Shown: positions 45,179 to 54,624, counted from the first letter of the stretch. The stretch: DNA of 64,000 bases from Pelomonas cellulosilytica (GCF_021353265.1 NZ_JAJTWU010000013.1:1-64000); one strand, 5' to 3'. Program-made: numbers and translations. Notes: generated by a model from the letters alone, not told the origin.

Positions 45179-45257
45179 GGGCTGCCGCTTCGCGTCGGTT
45201 CCTGAGCGGCGCGCCAGTGCTGCCGTCCGGCCCCGGCTGAGCCCTGGTTGGAGCCAA

Positions 45258-45287
45258 GAGCCAGCCGTCCGGACTACGGCTGGGCTC
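45258..45287 (+). terminator. hairpin downstream of the TonB receptor gene
   Basis: GAGCCAGCCGT at 45258-45268 pairs with ACGGCTGGGCTC at 45276-45287, with one bulged G, around a seven-base loop. No U tract follows. Confidence 0.55.
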
Positions 45288-45393
45288 ACCACGGCGTCAT
45301 GCCATGTCCCTAGATTGGTGCCCCGTTGTCCGGTCCGTCGGTCGCCTGTCGTGGCGCGCCCAGCCGGGCGCGCTACTTAGACCTAGGACTCTC

Positions 45394-46437
45394 ATGACTG
45401 AACGTACCCCGCAAAGCCGCCAAGGCTCCCAAGCCCGATGGACCACCCTCGCCGCCACGCTGGCAGCACTGATGCTCGGCGCGACCGCCTCCACCGCCAG
45501 CGCCGAGACCTGGACGTTGAGCAAGACCGACGCCATCTACCTGCAGTCGCCGCCGCTGTCGTTCAACGGCATCTATTTCAGCCAGGGCCTGGCCTTCAAC
45601 ACCCAGGCCAATGAATGGATCAGCGCCTGGCAATACGGCTTGCAGCGCACCGACCTGAACTTCAACTCGCTGCAGCGCGTCGGCAACGTCGACATCTCAG
45701 CGCCGGGCTACATCGTCCCGGGGATCCCGGCGGCGCTCGCCAGCCAGAAGCTGGACCACATCGGCGACATCGACGTCTACAACGGCAAGATCTACGCGTC
45801 GCTCGACACGACGTCCAAGGACCCGGCGCTGGGCTACAGCTACGGGCACGGCCATGTCGCCGTCTTCAACGCGTCGGACCTGAGCTACACGGGCCAGAGC
45901 TTCGAACTGGTGGGCTCTCCCGCCAACCCACACCACGACGTGGCGAGCTGGGTGGCCGTGGATGGCGCCGCCGGCGTGGGCTACGGCAAGGAATGGCAGA
46001 ACGGCAACACGATCAACGTCTACAACCTCGACGACTGGAGCTTCAGCCACACGCTGACGATGGACCGCTCGCTGTCCAGCATCCAGGGTGCCAAGGTCTT
46101 CAACGGCTCGCTGTACATGTCGTCGGACAACAGCACCGCGTCGATCTACCGGGTCAGCCTCAGCACCGGCCATGTCGAGGAGCTGTTCCAGCTTCCGTCG
46201 ACGCCCGGCAGCCACGAGGTGGAAGGCATCGCACTGCGGGCGCTGCCGAACGGCCAGGCGGAAATGGTCGTCGAGATGATCGTGGACCCGGACAACAGCG
46301 ATCAGGACCTGACCAACAAGAACCTGCGCGTCGACCTGCTGCACTACACGCTGGCCCCGGTGCCCGAGCCCGCGACATTCGGGCTTTTGCTGGCCGGGCT
46401 GTCCGTCGTGGGCTTCGCCAGCCGTCGCCGTCGCTGA
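45394..46437 (+). CDS. PEP-CTERM protein with beta-propeller-like domain
   Basis: A 347-residue protein from ATG 45394, where the signal peptide (TLAATLAALMLGATASTASA) begins soon after. The mature part has repeated short strands such as IGDIDVYNGKIYASLD, VAVFNASDLSYTG and IQGAKVFNGSLYMSS, which suggest a beta-propeller. The C-terminus has the full PEP-CTERM signal: VPEPATFG, a hydrophobic helix, and RRRR. Exosortase B encoded at 12.7-13.6 kb is the likely processing enzyme. It follows the TonB receptor in the same direction, with a hairpin between, so it may be independently transcribed. Confidence 0.85.
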   Translation: MTERTPQSRQGSQARWTTLAATLAALMLGATASTASAETWTLSKTDAIYLQSPPLSFNGIYFSQGLAFNTQANEWISAWQYGLQRTDLNFNSLQRVGNVDISAPGYIVPGIPAALASQKLDHIGDIDVYNGKIYASLDTTSKDPALGYSYGHGHVAVFNASDLSYTGQSFELVGSPANPHHDVASWVAVDGAAGVGYGKEWQNGNTINVYNLDDWSFSHTLTMDRSLSSIQGAKVFNGSLYMSSDNSTASIYRVSLSTGHVEELFQLPSTPGSHEVEGIALRALPNGQAEMVVEMIVDPDNSDQDLTNKNLRVDLLHYTLAPVPEPATFGLLLAGLSVVGFASRRRR

Positions 46438-46674
46438 AGCGTTGATGCATCGCCGGCTGACCACGGCCAGCGGCGGCGCGGCGGCTGACCGCGCGGGCGC
46501 TCCGCCGCATCGACTCGGAGAGCTTCAACGTGGCGAGTTGGTCGCAATTTGCGACCAACTGCAGCTTCTCTGCAGTCCCACGAGCGGGTGGGCTGCTCTT
46601 GGTTCAGCGGCTGAACGCTCGCTGGCTTGTTCCTCTTGGCTGCTGCGCTGCGGGGCTGTAACGCGGCTGCGCGC

Positions 46675-47085
46675 TCAGGCTTGAGCCGGCAGGCCGGCCA
46701 GCGGCAGAAACTGCGTCAGAGAGGCTTCGGGCAGCGGGACGAAGCCGTGGTGTTGGTAGAAGGTGCTGGCCTGTTCGTCCTTGGCATCCACGACCAAGGC
46801 AAAGGCAGCGATTCCAGACCGCATGAAGCGGACCGGCGCATCGGCCAGCAGCGCGCCCTCCAGGCCCTGGCTCTTGAAGCTCAGATCCACGGCCAGGCGA
46901 CCCATGCGCGCGGTCGGCACAGCGCGGTAGCGGGGCAGCTTCTTGGTGACGGTGGTGGGCAGCTCGGTGAGCGGCACGCTGGCGGCGGCCAGGGTGTAGT
47001 AGCCGGCGATACTCCCAGCGTCGTCACGGGCGACGCCGGCCCCCGCGCCCACCCTCACTCGCAATTGACCCTTCCCAGGGCTCAA
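46675..47085 (-). pseudogene. N-terminally truncated GNAT acetyltransferase (TacT-like)
   Basis: A 136-codon frame from TTG 47085. The recognisable part starts at AGYYTLAAASVPLTELP and continues with MGRLAVDLSFKSQGLEGALL (the acetyl-CoA-binding site) and STFYQHHGFVPLP. This is the C-terminal two thirds of a TacT-like GNAT toxin. The normal first 40 or so residues (with the FxCG...LDxWL segment) are missing in all upstream frames I checked, and no DUF1778/RHH antitoxin lies upstream. It is probably a decayed toxin-antitoxin locus. Confidence 0.65.
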
Positions 47086-47546
47086 GGCAAAACCGCACTC
47101 TCACCGCAGAATAAGCGCGCTTCCTGACCGCCGTTCACACGAATTCGACCCGTACTACGTGTCGGTCAAGCCTGGTGAGTCGCAGGCGGTACCAGCCGTC
47201 CTGCCAGCTGTGATGCCGGCTTGAAACCCATCCGCGACAAGGCACTTCTTCCCCGTAGACGTGCGTTCGAAGATGCAGTTCAGACGTCAGACCGGCAGCA
47301 GGCAAGCTCGACTGACCTTGCGCCGCGCCAGCTGTGGCGACGGCGGCGAATGAATGCAGCCCTGTTGAGCGGTGGGTATCCGGACCCGCACCAAACCCGA
47401 ATGCAACAAGGCCGCCTGTAGATGTGCAGTCTGTTCTCCGTGGCGCTGCACCAAACCCGAACCCAGCTCTTGAGGAAGACAGCGAAGGCCGCGATCGAAT
47501 ACAGCCCCATCAAACAGCTTGACCAACCGGGAAGTCCCTGTTGAAG

Positions 47547-47555
47547 GGTCAGACC
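47547..47555. promoter_or_regulatory. palindrome GGTCAGACC, possible GntR-type operator (distal)
   Basis: Perfect inverted repeat of GGTC around a central A. FadR-type GntR regulators bind sites of the form TGGTnnnACCA. It lies 338 bases before the chvE start and is repeated at 47732. Confidence 0.3.
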
Positions 47556-47731
47556 GTCATGGGCCTCGGTGTTAAACCAGTCATTACTCTAGTCATTCAA
47601 GGGGTCGCTATGCATATTTGGCCTGTACATCACGCGAAGGCTCGGTTGGCCGCACTCTTTGGCGGCGCTGGGACAGCGCTGGCCGCCAACCTATGGCATT
47701 CCCCAATAGGGAAAGCCCGCAACCTTATGGC

Positions 47732-47740
47732 GGTCAGACC
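47732..47740. promoter_or_regulatory. palindrome GGTCAGACC, possible GntR-type operator (proximal)
   Basis: Same palindrome as at 47547, followed by an A/T-rich stretch (AATTTTTTAG), about 145 bases before the chvE start. No GntR gene is in the window, so the regulator would be encoded elsewhere. The same core also occurs at 781-789 beside an IS relic, which weakens the case. Confidence 0.35.
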
Positions 47741-47884
47741 AATTTTTTAGATACTCGAATTTAGATCGTGGTCTACTGACGAGGCTGGCGCTGATTTAAC
47801 GGGAAATTGGACGCTATGCCTGCCTTGATCCGCCTGCGCGCACAAGGTCAAAGGTCACTTCCAACTTTCTCGGAGACTCAGACG

Positions 47885-48952
47885 ATGCATCGTCAGCAAT
47901 TCATTCGGGCCGCGGCCCTCCTCGCCGCCGGCTTGTTGACCGGTGGCCTGGCAGCCGCTCAGGACAAGGGCCTCGTCGGCATTTCGATGCCCACCAAGAC
48001 CTCGCCCCGTTGGATCGCCGATGGCGAGAACATGGTCAAGGTCTTCAAGGAGCACGGCTACCGCGCCGACCTGCAATACGCTGACGACGACATCCCCAAC
48101 CAGCTCGCGCAGATCGAGAACATGATCACCAAGGGCGCCAAGGCGCTGGTGGTCGCCTCCATCGACGGCAGCACGCTGTCGGGCGTGCTGCAGAAGGCGG
48201 CCGACAAGGGCGTCAAGATCGTCGCCTATGACCGCCTGCTGCGGGGCACGAAGAACGTGGACTACTACACGACCTTCGACAACTTCCAGGTCGGCGTGCT
48301 GCAGGGCAACTCCATCGTCGACAAGCTGGGCCTCAAGCAGGGCAAGGGCCCGTTCAACATCGAGGTCTTCTCGGGCTCGCCGGACGACAACAACTCTGGC
48401 TTCTTCTACGAAGGCGCGATGAGCGTGCTCAAGCCCTACCTCGACAGCGGCAAGCTGGTCATCCGCAGCAAGCAGCTGGGTGCGATGAAGGTGGGCATCC
48501 TTCGCTGGGACGGCGCGGTCGCGCAGTCGCGCATGGACAACCTGATGTCGGCCTTCTATACGAAGGAACGCCTGCACGCCGTGCTCGCACCGGCCGACGT
48601 GCTGTCGCTGGGCATCATCTCGTCGCTCAAGGGCCTGGGTTACGGCACGCCGCAGCTGCCCATGCCGGTCATCACCGGCCAGGACGCCGACCTGCCGTCC
48701 GTGAAGGCCATCCTGCGCGGCGACCAGACGTCCACCGTCTTCAAGGACACGCGCGAACTGGCCCGCGTGACCGTCAACCTCGTGGACGCCGTGCTCAGCG
48801 GCAAGAAGCCCGAGGTCAACGACACGAAGACCTACAACAACGGCGTCAAGGTGGTGCCGAGCTACCTGCTCAAGCCGGTGGCCGTGGACGCGACGAACCT
48901 GAGGCAGGTGCTCGTGGACAGCGGCTACTACAAGGCCACGCAAGTCAAGTGA
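47885..48952 (+). CDS. chvE: ChvE-type multiple monosaccharide ABC transporter, substrate-binding protein
   Basis: A 355-residue periplasmic protein from ATG 47885. The signal peptide ([18 protein letters not shown]) precedes [15 protein letters not shown] and the Peripla_BP_4 core: [28 protein letters not shown], then [16 protein letters not shown]. The CSGSPDDN-like stretch [18 protein letters not shown] is diagnostic of ChvE. It would deliver glucose, galactose, arabinose or xylose to the permease. Its TGA overlaps a GTG of the next frame. Confidence 0.93.
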   Translation: MHRQQFIRAAALLAAGLLTGGLAAAQDKGLVGISMPTKTSPRWIADGENMVKVFKEHGYRADLQYADDDIPNQLAQIENMITKGAKALVVASIDGSTLSGVLQKAADKGVKIVAYDRLLRGTKNVDYYTTFDNFQVGVLQGNSIVDKLGLKQGKGPFNIEVFSGSPDDNNSGFFYEGAMSVLKPYLDSGKLVIRSKQLGAMKVGILRWDGAVAQSRMDNLMSAFYTKERLHAVLAPADVLSLGIISSLKGLGYGTPQLPMPVITGQDADLPSVKAILRGDQTSTVFKDTRELARVTVNLVDAVLSGKKPEVNDTKTYNNGVKVVPSYLLKPVAVDATNLRQVLVDSGYYKATQVK

Positions 48953-48996
48953 TCGGCACCGCCGAGCAGCAACGCGCAGACGCGCGCAGCGCAGCC

Positions 48997-50544
48997 ATGC
49001 AAGAACCTGTCTCTTCCGACGCCATCCTCGAGATGCGCGGCATCACCAAGCGCTTCGGCGGCGTCACGGCCCTGGAGGATGTGCGCCTGCAGGTGCGCCG
49101 TGGCGAGATCCACGCCATCTGCGGCGAGAACGGCGCGGGCAAGTCCACGCTGATGAAGGTGCTGTCGGGCGTCTACCCGCACCCGGAGTACGAGGGCGAG
49201 ATCGTCTTCGACGGCCAGGTGCGGCGCTTCGCCGGCATTGCCGACAGCGAGCGCGCCGGCATCGTCATCATCCACCAGGAGCTGGCCCTCGTGCCGCTCA
49301 TGTCCATCGCCGAGAACCTGTTCCTCGGCAACGAACCGTCGCGCTTCGGCGTCATCGACCGTTCGGCCCAGCATGTACGCGCCCGCGAACTGCTGGCCAT
49401 GGTCGGGCTGGATGAGGCGCCCGGCACGATGGTGGGTGAGCTGGGTGTAGGTAAACAGCAGCTCGTCGAGATCGCCAAGGCGCTGGCCAAGGACGTGAGT
49501 CTGCTCATCCTCGACGAGCCGACCGCGAGCCTGAACGAGCGCGACAGCAAGGCGCTGCTGGAGCTGCTGCTGCAGCTGCAGTCGCGCGGCATCGCCTGCA
49601 TCATCATCTCGCACAAGCTCAACGAGGTGGCCTATGTGGCCGACGCCGTCACGGTGCTGCGCGATGGCCGCAGCATCACGACGATCGACTGCCGCGAAGG
49701 CATGGCCGACGAGGACGTCATCATCCGCGCGATGGTGGGCCGCGAGATGGCCGACCGCTACCCGAAGCGCCAGCCGTCGGCCGGCGAAGTGCGCTTCCAG
49801 CTGCGCGACTGGTCCGCACAGCATCCCGAGCACGGCGACCGCAAGGCGGTGAAGGACATCAACCTGCACGTGCGCCGCGGCGAGATCGTCGGCATCGCCG
49901 GGCTGATGGGTGCCGGCCGCACCGAGCTGGCCATGAGCGTCTTCGGCCGCTCGTGGGGCCGGGGCATCCAGGGCGCCGTCGAGATCGACGGCCAGGCGGT
50001 CGACGTGTCGTCCGTGCCGCGCGCCATCGACGCCGGCCTGGCCTACGTCACCGAGGACCGCAAGGGCCTGGGCCTCATCCTGGACGACGCCATCGCGCGC
50101 AACACGTCGCTGGCCAACCTGCCGGGCGTCTCCCGCGCGGGCATCGTCGATGAAGGCCGCGAGCACGCCGTCGCGACGGAGTTCCGCCAGCGCCTGGCCA
50201 CGCGCTGCAGCAGTGTCGACCAGGCTGTCGGCCAGCTCTCCGGCGGCAACCAGCAGAAGGTCGTGCTCGCCAAGTGGCTGTTCACCGAGCCCAAGGTCCT
50301 CATCCTCGATGAGCCCACCCGCGGCATCGACGTCGGCGCCAAGTTCGAGATTTATTCGCTGATCGCCCGCCTCGCGCAAGAGGGCATGGCGGTGCTGATG
50401 ATCTCGTCCGAGATGCCGGAACTGCTGGGCATGTGCGACCGGCTCTATGTGATGAACGAAGGCCGCATCGTGGCCGAACTCAATGCCGGCGAGGCGACGC
50501 AGGAGCGAATCATGCGTGCCATCGTCAGCGCCAACCCTGTGTGA
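48997..50544 (+). CDS. mmsA: multiple monosaccharide ABC transporter, ATP-binding protein
   Basis: A 515-residue double-NBD ATPase of the sugar-importer (RbsA/GguA) family. NBD1 has the Walker A GENGAGKSTLMK near residue 48, and NBD2 has the signature LSGGNQQKV near residue 410 and Walker B LILDEPTRGID. As usual for the family, NBD2 lacks a canonical Walker A. I prefer ATG 48997; a GTG at 48949, overlapping the chvE stop, would add 16 residues and cannot be excluded. It energises sugar uptake in the cytoplasm. Confidence 0.93.
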   Translation: MQEPVSSDAILEMRGITKRFGGVTALEDVRLQVRRGEIHAICGENGAGKSTLMKVLSGVYPHPEYEGEIVFDGQVRRFAGIADSERAGIVIIHQELALVPLMSIAENLFLGNEPSRFGVIDRSAQHVRARELLAMVGLDEAPGTMVGELGVGKQQLVEIAKALAKDVSLLILDEPTASLNERDSKALLELLLQLQSRGIACIIISHKLNEVAYVADAVTVLRDGRSITTIDCREGMADEDVIIRAMVGREMADRYPKRQPSAGEVRFQLRDWSAQHPEHGDRKAVKDINLHVRRGEIVGIAGLMGAGRTELAMSVFGRSWGRGIQGAVEIDGQAVDVSSVPRAIDAGLAYVTEDRKGLGLILDDAIARNTSLANLPGVSRAGIVDEGREHAVATEFRQRLATRCSSVDQAVGQLSGGNQQKVVLAKWLFTEPKVLILDEPTRGIDVGAKFEIYSLIARLAQEGMAVLMISSEMPELLGMCDRLYVMNEGRIVAELNAGEATQERIMRAIVSANPV

Positions 50545-50549
50545 CTCCC

Positions 50550-51719
50550 ATGAACTCCCCTGCCCCGTCCATCGGCCGCTTCCTCAAGCAACACCTGCGC
50601 GAGTACGGCATGCTGATGTCGCTGGTGATCATCGTCGCGTTCTTCCAGTACGCGACCGACGGCACGCTGCTGCAGCCGCTGAACCTCACCAACCTCGTGC
50701 TGCAGAACAGCTACATCATCGTGATGGCGCTGGGCATGCTGCTGGTCATCGTGGCCGGCCACATCGACCTGTCGGTGGGCTCCGTCTGCGGCTTCGTCGG
50801 CGCACTGGCCGCCGTGCTGCTCGTCGAGTACGAGTGGTCCGTCGTGCCGGCCACCCTGGCCTGCCTCGTCGCTGGCGCCGTCATCGGCGCCGTGCAGGGC
50901 TGGTTCATCGCCTGGTTCCGCGTGCCGAGCTTCATCGTCACGCTGGCCGGCATGCTGGTGTTCAAGGGCCTGGCGCTGACGCTGCTGCAAGGCCAGTCCG
51001 TCGGCCCCTTCCCCGATACCTTCCAGCTGCTGGCCTCGGGTTTCATCCCCGACCCGCTGAACGGCGAGAACGTGCGCATGACCTCGCTGCTGATCGGCGT
51101 GGCCGCGGCCGGACTGCTGCTCGTCACCGGCTGGATGAACCGCCGGCACGCCATCCGACACGAGATCGCCGTCGAACCCTTCATCGTGTTCGCGCTGCGC
51201 CAGGCGGCGTTCGCCGCCGCGCTCGTCGGCCTGGCCTGGCTGATGGCCTCGTACAAGGGTCTGCCCAACGTGCTGCTGATCATGGCGGTGCTCGCCATCG
51301 CCTACGGCTTCATCACGTCGCGCACGACGCTGGGCCGGCGCATCTATGCGCTGGGCGGCAACGAGAAGGCCGCCAAGCTGTCCGGCATCCGCACGCAGCG
51401 GCTGACCTTCCTGACCTTCGTGAACATGGGTGTGCTGGCCGCCATCGCCGGCCTCATCTTCGCGGCACGGCTGAACACCGCGACGCCGAAGGCGGGCCTC
51501 GGTTTCGAGCTGGACGTCATCGCCGCCTGCTTCATCGGCGGCGCCTCGGCGTCGGGCGGCGTCGGCAAGGTCATGGGTGCGGTCATCGGCGCCTTCGTCA
51601 TGGGCGTCATGAACAACGGCATGTCCATCCTCGGCATCGGCATCGACTACCAGCAGGTCATCAAAGGCTGCGTGCTGCTGGCCGCCGTGTTCATCGACGT
51701 CTACAACAACCGCCGCTGA
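50550..51719 (+). CDS. mmsB: multiple monosaccharide ABC transporter, permease
   Basis: A 389-residue inner-membrane protein from ATG 50550, five bases after the mmsA stop. About ten hydrophobic segments and the BPD_transp_2 signature are present (VAGHIDLSVGSVCGFVGA near residue 68, YALGGNEKAAKLSGI near residue 268, GGASASGGVGKVMGAVIGA near the end). With ChvE and MmsA it forms a high-affinity monosaccharide importer of the GguAB type. Confidence 0.93.
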   Translation: MNSPAPSIGRFLKQHLREYGMLMSLVIIVAFFQYATDGTLLQPLNLTNLVLQNSYIIVMALGMLLVIVAGHIDLSVGSVCGFVGALAAVLLVEYEWSVVPATLACLVAGAVIGAVQGWFIAWFRVPSFIVTLAGMLVFKGLALTLLQGQSVGPFPDTFQLLASGFIPDPLNGENVRMTSLLIGVAAAGLLLVTGWMNRRHAIRHEIAVEPFIVFALRQAAFAAALVGLAWLMASYKGLPNVLLIMAVLAIAYGFITSRTTLGRRIYALGGNEKAAKLSGIRTQRLTFLTFVNMGVLAAIAGLIFAARLNTATPKAGLGFELDVIAACFIGGASASGGVGKVMGAVIGAFVMGVMNNGMSILGIGIDYQQVIKGCVLLAAVFIDVYNNRR

Positions 51720-51813
51720 CCAGGCGTCGGGCTGAACCTTCCACTCTCCGCGGACCGTTCTCACGCCGCCGATTGACGCCATCGCCTTCGGCGGCGCCCT
51801 CCTCTCATCGACC

Positions 51814-51831
51814 AGGGCCCTACGGGGCCCT
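51814..51831 (+). terminator. hairpin downstream of mmsB
   Basis: AGGGCCC at 51814-51820 pairs with GGGCCCT at 51825-51831 around TACG, about 95 bases after the stop codon. It would close the chvE operon. The remaining 51832-52018 has no gene that I can see. Confidence 0.5.
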
Positions 51832-52018
51832 TCGTACTGGCCGGGCCGGCTACAGGCTCATCCTTCCAGTACCCAGTACAACAAGACGAGCTGACCAGCC
51901 GCTTCGCGAAGCGCGCGGAGGTGAACGGCAGATTTTGGGCGTCACGGCGCTGCGCTCGCTGACCTGCACCTCTCGTCTTACCTGCAGCCTCATCCAGCAA
52001 CTCGCGCCGCAGGCTCCG

Positions 52019-52296
52019 CTACCGCGCCTTCGGAATCGAGCCGCCATCGGGCGGTCTGAGCAAATGCCAAGGTTCCGTGCCGAGCGCTACGGCCAACATC
52101 TGGATGTTCGCCAAGGAAATGTTCCATCGTGAGCGCTCGACCCCCGAGATGTAGGTGCGGTCAAGATCGCATCCATGGCGAGGTCCTCCTGGGACCAATC
52201 TCGCCGAACGCGAAGCAAACGTACGTCGTAGGCAAGCACACCTCGAACATCGTCAGGGGACGGTAGTTCGGTGGGTGGCTTGGGCGTCGCAGACAT
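52019..52296 (-). pseudogene. XRE-family regulator, broken by a one-base frameshift
   Basis: From about 52296 the minus strand encodes LRVRRDWSQEDLAMDA, then must shift frame to read DLDRTYISGVERSRWNISLA and NIQMLAVALGTEPWHLLRPP, ending in TAG at 52019. Together these make one complete XRE helix-turn-helix domain of the kind with a short N-terminal extension. A single base is missing at the shift near 52168, where the normal spacing is AGLDRTY. The gene is therefore inactive unless the base is a sequencing error. Confidence 0.7.
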
Positions 52297-52373
52297 ACCG
52301 TCAGGTTGACTGTTCGACCTATGTGCAAACAGGCCGGTGCAACGCTGGCCAAGCTGGCGCTCTGGTGGGCGTG

Positions 52374-52748
52374 CTACTGAGCGAGGTGCTCACAAACCGC
52401 CTTGAGCATGCGCTTGGCGAACTCTGCGTCCTTTTCACTCAGGCCTGCCAACCATGTCTGCATCGCGAGCACCTCCGATGCCGGCTGCGGAGCATGCTCT
52501 TCCAGCAGTTCGGCACAAGTCGAACTCAAGATGGCAGCCAAGCGCTCAAGCGTCAAAAGCGACGGGACATGCTTGCCGCGCTCAAACCTTGACAGCGTTT
52601 CCGTGTCGACGCCGAGCCGCTCAGCTACCGCCGCCTGGGTGAGACCGAGCGCCTTCCGCCGCGTCGCCAGATTGCGGCCCAAACGAATGGGCAAGAAGCT
52701 GTGAGCTGCCTCATCGAGATGCTGTCGGCTGCGCCGTCTATCAACCAT
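52374..52748 (-). CDS. XRE-family helix-turn-helix regulator
   Basis: A 124-residue protein from ATG 52748; a GTG at 52772 would add eight residues. An HTH_3 domain lies at about residues 22-78 (LGRNLATRRKALGLTQAAVAE, VDTETLSRFERGKHVPSLLT). The C-terminal 45 residues are charged and helical (GLSEKDAEFAKRMLKAV) and may mediate dimerisation. It lies next to the broken XRE gene but differs from it in sequence, so the two are not simple duplicates. The upstream region toward 52883 is divergent from a two-gene unit with a sigma factor, which it may control. Confidence 0.8.
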   Translation of the reverse strand: MVDRRRSRQHLDEAAHSFLPIRLGRNLATRRKALGLTQAAVAERLGVDTETLSRFERGKHVPSLLTLERLAAILSSTCAELLEEHAPQPASEVLAMQTWLAGLSEKDAEFAKRMLKAVCEHLAQ

Positions 52749-52882
52749 TCTTGTTGAGTTTGCAGTCAACACTTATGGTTGCCTTGGAAGGCTCGCTGCG
52801 CCAGAATGCAAATCGTTGACTTGAACATCAACGATTTACACCGAGTTGCCGCCTATTGGGCGGCCGTGGAGTAGGAGATGTC

Positions 52883-53512
52883 ATGACTAATCCGTCACCT
52901 GCAGCCGAGCCGGGCGAGTTCAGTACCTACAAGCGCCATCAAAGGGCTTGTCGCTCCTCGGGGTTTACCAGACCGCTCTGCTGCAGGTACGTCCTCGCAG
53001 AGTTCAAGACCCTCGCCTTGCCCGTCCGCACGGGAGACGTCGTCGAGCAATCCCGCTGGCGATGGGCCCTGGGTCTGTTCAAAGGGGACCGGTACGAGCC
53101 CTTGGGCGCCTGGCCTCTGCACATGCCTTTGCCGGCCGTTCTCGATGAACTGCACGACCGTGGCATCGAGCACATCAAGGCGATCTCCGTTGATGGCGGC
53201 GCGGACTGCACGTCGACCTATCCCGACGCCGCCTGGTCGGCGTGCTATCCCGTGGCCCTAAGCCCCTTCGGCCCTCGGCGCCGCGCTGCGCTTCTTGCGG
53301 CCGCCGCGACGGCTGAACGCCTGCAGACCAGCCTGAGCCGCACGATCAAGCGCCAGGCGCCGTTCGCGGACGAGGGAGCCGCTGTGGCCTTCCTGGTGCA
53401 CGCCCTCGAGAACGTCGAGCGCCGGCTCCAGGGCCTGCCCCAGCGCAGACTCAAGACGGCCTTGCGGCGTTCTCGCGCTGCGGAGGTGTCGCCCTCGCAG
53501 CCCGTCGCGTGA
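52883..53512 (+). CDS. unknown protein, possibly a transposase-derived fragment, ahead of a sigma factor gene
   Basis: A 209-residue frame from ATG 52883, preceded by a GGAG site that decides the start. The middle part (GLFKGDRYEPLGAWPLHMPL, then VLDELHDRGIEHIKAISVD) resembles the catalytic-core segment of Mutator/IS256-like transposases. The C-terminal half (SPFGPRRRAALLAAAATAER, then ADEGAAVAFLVHALENVERR) is helical. An intact DDE triad is not visible and the protein is half the normal length. It ends seven bases before the ECF sigma gene, so the two are co-expressed. It could be a domesticated fragment or an unrelated family. Confidence 0.4.
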   Translation: MTNPSPAAEPGEFSTYKRHQRACRSSGFTRPLCCRYVLAEFKTLALPVRTGDVVEQSRWRWALGLFKGDRYEPLGAWPLHMPLPAVLDELHDRGIEHIKAISVDGGADCTSTYPDAAWSACYPVALSPFGPRRRAALLAAAATAERLQTSLSRTIKRQAPFADEGAAVAFLVHALENVERRLQGLPQRRLKTALRRSRAAEVSPSQPVA

Positions 53513-53518
53513 CTTGCC

Positions 53519-54010
53519 ATGACGGCCGCCCTCATCAAGAACTTGCGCGAGACGCTCGCGCGGGTGCGCGGCGCCCTGATACGCCGTGGGCGCAACGCGC
53601 ACGAAGCCGAGGACCTGGTGCAGGAGGCCTGGATCCGGCTGGCCTGCTATGCGCGCGAGCAGCCCGTCGAGCAGCCTGAAGCCTTCCTGATGCGCGCCGC
53701 CTTCAACCTGTCCATCGACGCCTATCGCGCGCAGACCGCACGAGGTGAAGAAGTGCTGATCGAGGACATCGTCCTCATCGACGTCTCTCCCACCGCAGAG
53801 GCTACGCTGCTCGCCAAGGAGCGGCTGGAACGATTGAGCGTCGGTATCAGCCGCATGAGCGATATCACGCGGGACCTCTTCCGGGCCCACCGCATCGACG
53901 GGCTGACCATCGTTGAACTCGCGCGACTGCATGACCTGAGCACCACGACCGTCCACAAGCACATCGCCAAGGCGACGCTGCAGCTCACGAGCTGGATGGA
54001 AGGCTGGTAG
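53519..54010 (+). CDS. ECF sigma factor (FecI-like)
   Basis: A 163-residue sigma-70 family protein. Region 2 is seen in EAEDLVQEAWIRLACYA and FLMRAAFNLSIDAYRAQ, and region 4 in LFRAHRIDGLTIVELARLHD and TTTVHKHIAKATLQL. The style is that of FecI-like factors. No FecR, anti-sigma or TonB receptor gene follows. It is the second gene of a two-gene unit. Confidence 0.82.
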   Translation: MTAALIKNLRETLARVRGALIRRGRNAHEAEDLVQEAWIRLACYAREQPVEQPEAFLMRAAFNLSIDAYRAQTARGEEVLIEDIVLIDVSPTAEATLLAKERLERLSVGISRMSDITRDLFRAHRIDGLTIVELARLHDLSTTTVHKHIAKATLQLTSWMEGW

Positions 54011-54624
54011 AGACGGATCAACCCAGGCGTCAGCCGAGGCCGCGGAGCCCTAGCGACCACCGCCCGTGCAGATGGACGTGGCCGCTGAAGCGGCGGCCGC
54101 GTGGATCACCCAGCTGCATGCATGGCGGCCAGAGAGCTCTGCCACACCCCGCCGGTCATTGCGGCGACGACGTTGCTGAGAATCAAGTCTGGCTGTGAAG
54201 CAGAAATGTGGCCCGTTGGCGTCAGCAGTCCGTCCTTAGCGGCCAAGCGGCCGTATGTCCATCAGATTTCGTTTCGCCACCGAAGCGGTGCATATGGTGT
54301 TCCGACCAAAAAGAGTCGTAAACAGCGCCCTGCGCAAAACCTAGCGATCCCATGTGGCAATTCAAACGCATGACTCTGCGAAGTCGAAAACACCGATGCG
54401 CTCGTTGTAGTGCTGGCACTGGGTCTCGGTGACGACCTTCGCTTCGCTGGTGGACCGGCAGGTCTGCAGAGGTTGCGGCCGTTCAATCCACCATGCGCAT
54501 CCGGCACCTTCCGGCCAGGAGCAGCCATTGAAGAAGGGCTGTTTCAGGGCGGTCTAGCCTCCAATGCACGGTCAATTGCTTCGCCGCCGTGCTAGCGACG
54601 GTGCGGCTCGTTTAAGGCTCGAAA
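54011..54624. other. 614-base stretch without a gene
   Basis: Only decayed-looking frames are seen. One minus-strand frame ending at about 54369 reads VVTETQCQHYNERIGVFDFA but has no start codon and no recognised family. A GCGGCCGTTCAAT motif lies near 54475, a member of the GAACGGCCGC motifs found in other gaps here. Confidence 0.45.

Larger units (their letters stand above)
47086..47884. other. 800-base stretch without a gene, upstream of chvE
   Basis: No coding frame is convincing. The motif GCACCAAACCCGA occurs twice exactly 60 bases apart (47388 and 47448). 47540-47800 is AT-richer than its neighbours and holds two GGTCAGACC palindromes. The chvE promoter should lie near its right end. 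Confidence 0.45.

Noticed and set aside
42611-45292. An 893-codon open frame opposite the TonB receptor gene
   Set aside because: It has the same antisense composition and no signal or domain; the receptor has signal peptide, plug and barrel.
47388-47460. Repeated GCACCAAACCCGA elements as integron attC sites
   Set aside because: The two copies share only about 13 bases, and I see no attC core sites, stem structure or integrase gene.
50483-52132. A 549-codon plus frame overlapping mmsB
   Set aside because: It is Arg-rich out-of-frame translation; MmsB in the other frame has clear membrane segments and family motifs.
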